From contig JAQOOI010000022.1 of assembly GCA_028554645.1 (NCBI GenBank), positions 186,001 to 250,000 on the forward strand: 64,000 nucleotides of DNA, written 5' to 3'. This document shows positions 55,208 through 64,000 of the stretch, piece by piece; position 1 is the first letter of the stretch; every line of letters begins with the position of its first letter. The DNA is from Omphalotus guepiniiformis. Its lineage: Eukaryota; Basidiomycota; Agaricomycetes; Agaricales; Omphalotaceae. The translations under genes and the position numbers were made by a program. Under the pieces are notes generated by a model. The model was not told the origin of the DNA and did not search any database. It worked only from the letters and a program-made list of their open reading frames with translations.

Positions 55208-56198
55208 GGAGGCTTCTTTAGTTTGATCGATTTCTTTGCCTTGCTTTGCGTTGCCTTTGCTTTCGTGACCCCATAACAGAGACTTACTACCGTAGTACTT
55301 ACCATCCTACTTGTTCCGTAGGGTAGTGTTTTGAATTTTGGTGTGTTCCATGATTGACTCGGATCAGGTATATGTTTGAGAACGCGGACTCGTGCGGGTT
55401 GGTGAGCGGGCGGTCGCTGAGTATCCTTTTCGGAAGGCAAGGTGAAAGCCTGAGCCTCTTCGTTCGAAAGTTCAATATTAATCTTGTAAGCTTCGCTTCC
55501 TCAACGTACTTTAGACCCACAGATCACCTGAAGCTCGGTGATACCTTCCGCTTTGACTCGCCGAGCGTCCAACGCCAGCATTAAATTGCATCATATCCAT
55601 AAACCTTACAACCCAAACGCCACCCAGGGCCCAAACATCCGCTCTCCGAGTCGTTTCAGTTGGTTCTACCCCTCCTACGTATTGTATTGTTTTAGAAATT
55701 AGCAAGGCCCCACCTATGTCATACGCTTTAGCGCTTTATCGATTGCGGCCACGTCAAAAAATCAAAAACACACACAAAAAAAAGGCCATGCGTAACCGGA
55801 TCATCGGTCCGCCGCGCTTGTTTTTATACCAACCTTCATGTCGTTTCGTTTTTTCCTTTTCTTGCAACTTTGGACTTTGCGTGTTGCTGCGATATACGAC
55901 ATAGGACATACGACATATGATATTAAGTATGGCTTCTTGATGATTTTAGGACCGGTATAATCCGAAGGGCGTTTTTACTGTGCGTGAGTGGGTCTCCTCG
56001 GGAAATATTTCATATGGTTAACGGTTTTTTGTTCTTTAAAGGAGCTACTAGTTCATTGCATCAAGAGTTGTCCGGCCCTGCCCTGTATCATTGTCTATAT
56101 TCCCCTCGTGAAACCCCCCCTTCCTTAGCTGTCTAGGCTCTAACTGAACTAGAACCTCACTGCGTGCAGAGTGCACAACCCACCGCACACCATCTCTG
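55208..56198. other. Intergenic between paralogues
   Basis: Contains a weak kinase-like relic on the minus strand (separate entry). Otherwise AT-rich flank and the upstream region of the second paralogue. Confidence 0.4.
55511..55705 (-). other. Possible protein-kinase fragment
   Basis: On the minus strand TIQYVGGVEPTETTRRADVW continues into ALGGVWVV. The ADVWALG core resembles kinase subdomain IX (ADVWSLG). No other kinase motif (HRD, DFG, APE) is near and the frame is short, so this is at best a relic and may be chance. Confidence 0.2.
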
Positions 56199-57128
56199 AT
56201 GGCTCCTCGGCCCATCCTGAAACCCTTACCCCTACCACTACCAGAATTCACACGACGTTCATCTCAAACATCCATCGTTAACGCTCTCCCATTCGCAGGA
56301 TGTCGACCGAATTTGTTAACTCCTCATGTACATTTCCCTCCTACACCCATTATTGCTTCGACCCAGACGACACATTCCTCTACGTTATATGATCGAGCGC
56401 CGATTGTTGTTGGACCGAATTCTTGTGAGTTACCGGAGAGGGGGGAGAGGATGTATATGAGTAATTCGCCGAGTTATGTTTTGGGACGGTGTGCCAGTGG
56501 GTCGAGTTCGACGTCGGCGTCAACGCCGGGTGCTGGTGGTGTAGCGCTGGCACCGAAGGGGGGATATTTCCATCCTTTGGCGTTTCAAGCTTGTGAATGG
56601 GAACCTACTACTGGTTTGGATGTGGATGTGGATGTACCGAATGTTAGGGATACACCTTCCTTAATTCCCGATATCTCTTCCCCTTCTTCCCCTTCTTCTT
56701 CATCCGACTCGGACGATTCAGATGGGTATGGGTATGGATCATCGGGACTTTCTTCACCTATGAGTCCGTCTATGCTTGGTCCACACATCGTACCCTTTGC
56801 CCAACGTCACGGTTCGCAGGAAGATACACACCCTCACTCGCACTCACACTCGCACTCGCACTCACATTCACTCCAAGTAAATCACGCCGGAACTGCATTT
56901 TCTTTCTTGACATACCCACCCTCACCGCCGGCCTCATCGAAGCATAGTCATAGTAGTTCGGCACGCAGTAAACAACCGTCGAAGTTGCTTCGAAGGAAGA
57001 GTTTTTATCCACTTCGTGATCACTCCACTCGTACCGCCGGAGAAGAGTGTTCCGGCGGACAGAACCATGACCATGACCACGTTGCGTTTAAGGAGCCACA
57101 ACTTGAAGGCTGTTTAGGTGGATTCTGA
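56199..57128 (+). CDS. Disordered basidiomycete protein, PHVHFPP family (short paralogue)
   Basis: Single-exon, 309 codons, starting MAPRPILKPLPLPLPEFTRR. The conserved block TPHVHFPPTPII, TLYDRAPIVVGPNSCELPER and GERMYMS lies at residues about 43-90 and parallels the gene 2.4 kb upstream. Acidic DSDDSDGYGYGSSG, an HSHSHSHSHSHSHS run (56836-56870) and basic SKQPSKLLRRKSFYPLRD follow. No known domain. The tandem paralogue with the same orientation suggests an old local duplication. Function unknown. Confidence 0.72.
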   Translation: MAPRPILKPLPLPLPEFTRRSSQTSIVNALPFAGCRPNLLTPHVHFPPTPIIASTQTTHSSTLYDRAPIVVGPNSCELPERGERMYMSNSPSYVLGRCASGSSSTSASTPGAGGVALAPKGGYFHPLAFQACEWEPTTGLDVDVDVPNVRDTPSLIPDISSPSSPSSSSDSDDSDGYGYGSSGLSSPMSPSMLGPHIVPFAQRHGSQEDTHPHSHSHSHSHSHSLQVNHAGTAFSFLTYPPSPPASSKHSHSSSARSKQPSKLLRRKSFYPLRDHSTRTAGEECSGGQNHDHDHVAFKEPQLEGCLGGF

Positions 57129-58143
57129 AGATCTGATTCTTGATTTTCGGAATCGGAATCGGATTCCGTCTCGGACACATACGGTGCCGGGTGTGTACTT
57201 ATGTATGATGTATGTACAGTATATTACAAGTGTAACCCAATTATCTCGATAATCAGCCCATTGCGGATAAGTACAAGTGTCGACATGCGTTTTGCATGCG
57301 TCTTTTCCTCCATTTACTTGCATTCGCATATCTTCCTTCATTATCGCCTCATATATTTGCTTTCATTCGCTGCACCATTTTACGTACCCCGCTGATACTG
57401 TATGTCGGGATCCCGCTCCTTGGCTTTAATAGTTTGTAGTGCAATTTTGTGTTCCCTGTACAGTATGTTCATTGTGTAACAGTGACCCGGTTATGAGCGG
57501 ATATGTTGGTCCCCCGGGCCGGGTAAGCCGGGATACTGTAAAGCTTCGAAATCACATGCCTTTTCCGTTTTTCATCGTCACTCGTGCTATGTCGAGCGGA
57601 TGTCGAGCAATTGTACAGCTTTCAAAACACACACATTGCGACCTGGGAAGAGTCTTACCAAGAAGCCAAGTTTTTACGATTCCAAGCTTGGTTCATCATT
57701 TGGATTGATCTCAACTTCAAGCTTGTCTCGCTTCGGAATCTCCAATAACTTGAAGTACGCTATTTCCGTTGCGCAAATCTCTTGCCAATCAGCAGCATAT
57801 GCATGTCAGCAAAAACTACTATAGAGGCTCGTCTGCGACTATGTATACGAGGGGGGGGGGAATCAACGTCAAGGTCAACATGCGCCGTCTTGGGCCGGCG
57901 GCGGGCCGCGAAGAGTTCATTCACTGAATGTACATCATGTTCTCTACACTTTTAAAAACCTTGCGCGCTGCGCTTCATATTCGGATTTTTAGATGTCACC
58001 TGGTTTTGTAATTCGCCGCCCTTTTAATGTTTCAAACCAAACACCACACTGAGAGATCCAGAGCTCCAGCGTTATTCTGCAACTACAAGGCTGCTGCCAG
58101 CGGCTCTAGTCATCACAGCATCAAAGCTCAACCAAAACAAAAG
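57129..58143. other. Intergenic, upstream of GH28 gene
   Basis: No gene-like frame. A poly-G run lies at 57851-57860, and palindromic GGGCCGG/CCGGCGG clusters lie near 57890. An in-frame ATG at 58027 precedes the chosen GH28 start. Confidence 0.4.
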
Positions 58144-61019
58144 ATGTTTCGCAAATATCCTCTTCACCTCCGAGTCGGTATTCTTCTTCAAGTTCTCCTC
58201 CTATGCATTCTCCCCATCCGCACCCAAGCACAATGGACAACATTCACCGTTCCTCACACAGAAGGAAAAGACGATACACCCGCCTTAACAGCTGGATTGA
58301 AGTTGACTGAGAACACTGTGAATGCGACGATATTGTTTGAGAAAGGGGTTACGTATAATATTTTTACACCGGTTGTTTTTCCGGTGTTGGAGAGTGTTGA
58401 GGTGAGGGTTGAGGGGAATTTGACGTATCCTGGGGATGTTGGGAGTGTGAAAGGTATGAGTACTGAGTCTTTATGTGATGTGTGGGTTGTATGGGATATG
58501 CTAAACGCCCGTGCAGCGATCGTGGGGTCTTCGGTGAGCGCTTTCTGTTTTGATTCCGAGTCCGAGTTTAGGGACTGAATTTGTGTTAACCTTTTCTGTG
58601 AATACAGGGTTTCGCTGGTGCATGGTGAGACTCGCCGACTACAACTCGAAGCGCTACTTACCCCGGACCCTTTCATTCATTCATTCATATCCTTCATATC
58701 CTTCATCCGTCCGTCCGTCCGTCCGTTCTATGTAGGTTCTCATTCAAAGGAGGCAACAACGTCACTCTCAGTGGATCCTTGGATCCTGATTGGGGTTGGG
58801 TAGATGCACATGGACAAGCGGTTAGTATCGTGTTCCTTGCTTCTGCTTCTACTTATTTATTCATCATTATTCAATTTGTTGGTTACTTGGTATAATGACC
58901 GTGACTGACATCGAACTTGAACTATGCATATATAGTGGTGGGACGCAGAAGAACAAACTAACCGACCTCACGGATGGGCGTTTAGTAAAATCACGAATGG
59001 TGTTATTAAGAATATGAAGATTTGGAAGGTGTGTTTAGTGTTTCATATATCTCAACGTACTTCATGTATATCTCAATGTCCATGTCATATCCTGGACCTT
59101 GTTTTTTGTGCGCGCTGATGCTACTTCATTGAAACTTACGTTAAGCCAATTGGATGGAATTTTGCTACGAGCGGTTCTAAAAACTTGCATATATTCAATA
59201 ATACGATTATTGCTGTTTCTGATACATCAGTGAGTGTTGTGTTTTCTTAGCCCCCCCCCTCTTCCCCTTCCCCCCCTGGATTCCCCGTCCGTCCGTTCCT
59301 CCGTTCGTTCGTTGATCTATGTCAATTACAGTCATTCCCTTTCAACACGTAGGTGGTCAGAAGTTTTTGACTTCCTCAAATCCTTACTCACTAACCGTCT
59401 TGAAAATTTATGCTTACAGGGATGGTCAGTGAGAATTACCGCCATCTCCTTCACGCCATTTTTCACCTCCGATCCGCGCTAAAATTAATGACAGGTTTCT
59501 CTGCTGGAGGCACCGATATGCTATTCGAGAATAATCATGTTGTGAATGGTGATGATTGTATTACTGTGGGTAATGGAGCGAAGAATATTCATTTCAGGTA
59601 CGGATTTCGAATATACTGTATATTACTAGTTAATATACGAAACCCCGAAACCCAGGGCCAACAGATTTACTAATTGTCGTTCAACTTTTTTGATTCTAGA
59701 GATTCGTATTGTGCGAACGGACATGGGCTTTCGATTGGATCTTTGGGATCTGGAGGTTCTGTTGCGGATGTTGAGAATGTTCTGTGAGCGCGCGCACTTG
59801 GCCTTCAATCAATAGGTCCCAGCTGATTTGGATTGACTTGTTTGTGTGTAGAATCGAGAACGTTGTGATGGTCAGTCGGACTTGCACTTGACAATACACA
59901 TACATACATAAGTGGAACTGACCCCGGCCCTTCATGAATACTTAGAACAACAGTTTATACGCTGCTCGTTTCAAGAGCTGGACAGGCGGTAATGGGTTTG
60001 CGAGAAAGTACGTACCGTGACGCCCGCCCGCCCGCGCCCGGGGTTTCCCTTTCTCTTTCTCCTACAATATTAATTATGACAACAATTTTGTTTTGATGAT
60101 CGGCAGTATTACTTGGAGGAATATCAGTTTCTTTGATGTCCCATTCCCGGTACGTAGGGTTGATCCTACATACATTACCCTTCAAAGCTTCAGGCCCCAG
60201 GGCCCAGGGGCGGATCGCTGACTGACCTCTTTGTTGCGTCTTGTGTTACAGATTTATGTTACGCAGAAGTGAGTGAATAACGCTGTATACGCAATCTATC
60301 TATCTATCAGTGACGGTGTTTCACCAAACTTAATGGTTATGACTTGACAGTTATTGGGATCAAGATGTACGTTTGTCAAACTAATTTCAGTTCAGCGCCG
60401 GGTTCTCTGACATCGTGCTCAACCTTCAACAGGACGGTCCCAGACCGAACTCATCATCCGTGAATAACACGCACGTCGAAGACTTTTTATTCGAGAATTT
60501 CACTGGAGTGATTAAAGAGTATGTCTTGCGCCCCTGGGATCTTGCATTCTTTGAACGACTCACGACTCATGACTCACGAGACGCTCATTATCATTATCAA
60601 CAGTGTCCCCTACGTTGAAGGATCATGTGTCACCGATCCATGTTGGTACGCTGTTACGAACGCTACAGGGAAAGAAGTGATCATATTTGACTTGTACCCC
60701 AACACGAGTGAGTGTCATAATTCATTCTACATAACTACATAACTATCCGAGTCCTGCATCGCTGCATCGCTTTGAGAATCAACAAGTACTGATCGCCCGT
60801 AATGTAACAGCTCAAAACATCGTGGCAAAAGATATCTTTGCAAAGACAGAAACAGGTGCACCAGTTGCGGTTATGTGTGATCCTGACACGGTACGGACGA
60901 GTGGTTTTTTTTGCTGAAATTTACCCATGTGTGACCGTCTGAATGTCTTTTAGATATCGAACGACGTGGGCTTTGAATGTGTCGACGGACCGTTTGTTCC
61001 TACGGAAGCTGGTCTCTAG
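58144..61019 (+). CDS. GH28 pectinase (exo-polygalacturonase-like), secreted
   Basis: Glycoside hydrolase family 28 beta-helix enzyme hydrolysing galacturonan-type pectin. I start at 58144 because MFRKYPLHLRVGILLQVLLL then CILPIRTQAQ is a good signal peptide; an upstream ATG at 58027 is less likely. About 19 exons yield GFAGAWFSFKGGNNVTLSGS and WGWVDAHGQAWWDAEEQTNR. They also give FPFNTDGFSAGGTDM (catalytic NTD), VVNGDDCITVGNGAKNIHFR (catalytic DD), NGHGLSIGSLGSGG (catalytic GHG), RFKSWTGGNG (RxK-like substrate site) and DGPRP. The end is PFVPTEAGL at 61019. The intron density is extreme, with four 17-nt exons, one of 16 nt and one of 5 nt (59420-59424) that supplies part of NTDG. The substrate class is inferred from motifs. 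All active-site motifs are intact if spliced this way. Confidence 0.9.
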
Positions 61020-61445
61020 CGAGATTTTAGCGAAGTTGTCAGACGCGAACTATGTATGTAGTTGTATCAACTGTTACTCCGAAGTGCAGTACCGTATCAT
61101 GCAGTGTAGGTACGACAAAGACAATTCTACTCATTTGAGCACGCGGTCTCCAAATGACAGCGCGGTACAACGTGCACCGCATGCTGTGCACACGAGTCAA
61201 AAGTATTCAAACAATATACCAACGGCAAAGGACACCGACAGTGTTTCATTAAATATAGATGACCATACGGTCGAATGTATTCATAGTAGGGTGCTCATGA
61301 TCATATACAATAGAGTACACGGTGTGGCCGACTGACCGAAAGACATGTACCAACACACATAGGAGAAAGTACAAAACGATAAACGATAATAAACAAGCAG
61401 AAGGTCCGACCAGGTCAAGCCCCAAGCAAAGGCGACTCGATGAAT
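61020..61445. other. Intergenic between convergent genes
   Basis: 3' flanks of the GH28 and histone H3 genes. A GATAAACGATAATAAACAA run near 61378 could hold the H3 polyadenylation region. No gene. Confidence 0.4.
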
Positions 61446-62208
<763 letters not shown>

Positions 62209-63446
62209 TTGAACTTTCTTGAGTTTGAGGAAGGCTTTCTTCGAGGGTTTGCTGGCAGAGGATGATGGAGGTTGGGGAAGAAAGGGCAGTGGAATTTCAG
62301 TTTCCAAACGTACTCGGAGCTCTTTCAATTTTCTCACGCACGTTCCCACTCGAATCTGAGCTCATTTGACTTCGGAACCTTCGTCTTGAATTTCTCTGCG
62401 CTTTCCCTGCGACAATTTCTCCAATTTTTTTCGACAGATTCTCATTTACCAACGTGAGCTTCATGTTTATCCTTTTTACCTGATTTTAGGAGTACTGTAG
62501 AGCGAGGAAGATGCTCAGAAAGAAATAAATGCAGTAGTGGCCCTGTCAAGTTGGAAGTTTCCTTTTTCGGAACTACCTGCGCAGCCACTTTTGTTCTCGA
62601 TCACTTCCCGCTCTTGGCCTGGGTCAACAACATATCTTGAGTCAACTCTTCGATTTTTTTCACTCTCGTCCGAAATATTCCTTCAAAATCTTTTAGTACC
62701 TTACAATTCCCTTATGCCCTCGAGGTTTTTGTGCCTTGATTTTGATATTCAACGCTCTGGCGATAGTGAACGAATAACATTCCGGTCTTTCGCTGCAAGA
62801 CATCAAATGTTCAGGCTCGATTAATTGGAAACAACGTCCTCGGAGTCCTCGAGGCTCAGACCTTGCATCGTATCAGAACTTGCTTCATCAAAGAACATAG
62901 AAGTTGTGGTTTTTTTATATGTCATCGGCCCCAGCCTGTCGACTCATTGCAATCGAAACTTCCATGTCGGTGGGTAGGAGACCCCGTTTGTTCCTCGCTA
63001 CACACACGGGTATTCAGCATACAGCCGTCGCAGAATCTTTCACTCAAACGAGATCGCGTCTGCAGGCAGCTGTAGGCCCGTCCTAAATTTTTTTGGACCG
63101 AATGCCTGATTCGTTCTGCTTCCTAAGGGAAAAGGGCTACTGCGGCACCTTATCTGATATTATCTCTGTCCCCAGTTCCAACGAAGGAACGTAATCTTTT
63201 TCAAGACCGTTATACCCGCTGAATTGGTACGAGATTTCAGAGGACCACACGCCTGCGCTTGGGTCCGAGACTCCTACATCTGACCCTGACCTTCTTCGCC
63301 ACCCTTCTCGAAATGCTTCCAGTGATCTATGGTCCGCTTTCATTTGAGGTACAAGTGAAGAGATTCGACGCCTACAGCACCAAACACCGTCGTTGATATA
63401 ACCACTTGCTCCCTGGAGTAGAAAACCTCTTCCTAAATCGACCGTC
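62209..63446. other. Intergenic, divergent H3 / EthD upstream region
   Basis: 1.2 kb without a supported gene. It contains the promoters of H3 (left) and the EthD-domain gene (right). T-rich runs occur near 62427 and 62655. Confidence 0.45.
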
Positions 63447-63966
63447 ATGTCCTCCCGACCTGTAATACGAACTGATCGCGTGCGCCTTCTCATTGGGGTA
63501 TACAAGAAAGAAGGTGTATCTGATGAAGAATTCCGACGATATTGGCTAGAGACTCACGCTAGGACCCTCCTTTCCATCGCAATCGTGAAGAGAAATATTC
63601 TGAAGTACGAGCAGGTGAGTAGTACCCCCAGTTCCAGAACACGACTCATGCATGTGCTACACTGATTTGTGCAATGATTAGATGTTTCTTAATGATGACA
63701 CAAATCAGCTCGTTCCCGCGCTTAGTCTATCTCGGGGTACCTGGGACGGCATTGCTCTATACGAGGCAAAATCCTTTAAAGATATTTTCGATGTGCGTGA
63801 TTCCTTGCATTTCACAGGCATAGAGTCAGGTGCTTCACATTTTCTTTAGGTCTTCCTAGACCCGGAATTCCTGCGAGTTATTTATCCAAGTGAAAATCAA
63901 ATATTACAGCTCGACACCGCGCGGGCGTTCCCTCTGGAGTTTTCCACAATCATCGACAAAGAATGA
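63447..63966 (+). CDS. EthD-domain protein
   Basis: Three short exons: MSSRPVIRTDRVRLLIGVYK, KEGVSDEEFRRYWLETHART and LLSIAIVKRNILKYEQ; then MFLNDDTNQLVPALSLSRGT and WDGIALYEAKSFKDIFD; then VFLDPEFLRVIYPSENQIL to a stop at 63966. The LIGVYKK-G-S-EEF--YW motif with a following His is that of the EthD/dimeric alpha-beta-barrel family, small fungal proteins often annotated as dehydratases or ether-degradation associated. About 130 residues, a usual size. The exact reaction is unknown. The gene is complete just inside the window edge. Confidence 0.82.
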
Positions 63967-64000
63967 ACTTTGTCGCCTCTGTCGTTTGTTCTTGAACAGA

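Noticed and set aside
62272..62824. Phe/Ser-rich plus-strand frames upstream of EthD gene
   Set aside because: No start context, splice sites or motifs. The composition reflects T-rich promoter DNA.

Overview
This window is nuclear DNA of a filamentous basidiomycete, most likely an Agaricomycete. Genes on both strands are broken by many short (about 50-70 bp) GT-AG introns. Lineage-typical families occur: a DUF6534 seven-helix protein, an MLKL/HeLo-like cell-death protein, AIM9-like mitochondrial phosphotransferases and an F-box-like protein. Housekeeping genes are clearly eukaryotic: CCT gamma, histone H3, SPC25, SRP14, MET1 and iPGM. There are no operons and no CRISPR arrays. Assignments rest on motif recognition by eye; no database search was run.

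Layout. 1-0.5 kb: AT-rich, TTGAAC-rich degenerate repeat. 0.5-3.9 kb: a decayed DNA transposon with about 90-bp terminal inverted repeats. It carries a DDE transposase pseudogene and, tail-to-tail with it, a second unknown gene. 4.0-5.2 kb: 5'-truncated F-box copy, an inverted duplicate of the 28.5-30.4 kb locus. 5.4-14.2 kb: iPGM, a disordered hypothetical, the MLKL-like protein with an Asn-rich tail, and an alpha/beta hydrolase. 15.5-30.4 kb: a duplication-rich block holding a scrambled CCT3 pseudogene, a tandem AIM9-like array (one pseudogene, two intact genes), intact CCT3, a decayed fourth AIM9-like copy, an iPGM fragment and the intact F-box gene. 30.9-36.6 kb: a young Ty1/copia element with identical 286-bp LTRs. 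37.4-50.5 kb: DUF6534, a hypothetical, a TMCO4/DUF726-like hydrolase, siroheme-pathway MET1 and SPC25. 50.7-64 kb: SRP14, two paralogous disordered proteins with a shared PHVHFPP motif, a GH28 pectinase with extreme intron fragmentation, histone H3 and an EthD-domain protein.

The most striking signal is at 19972-20440, between two AIM9-like copies. It is a 469-bp miniature LTR retrotransposon (TRIM) with identical 175-bp LTRs, a 5-bp target duplication, a Met-initiator-type primer binding site and a polypurine tract. Each LTR contains a whole tRNA-like Pol III unit (A box, B box, cloverleaf, T4 terminator), a layout analogous to plant Cassandra TRIMs, whose LTRs carry 5S rRNA. A paralogous empty site at about 22863 supports the insertion. 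Other leads are a 5-nt micro-exon that builds the catalytic NTDG motif of the GH28 enzyme, and reciprocal decay of a duplicated CCT3/AIM9-like divergent pair.

Several otherwise conserved genes show one-base frame problems (iPGM first intron, TMCO4-like, copia pol), some at homopolymers. Residual assembly error should be weighed before calling them pseudogenes.
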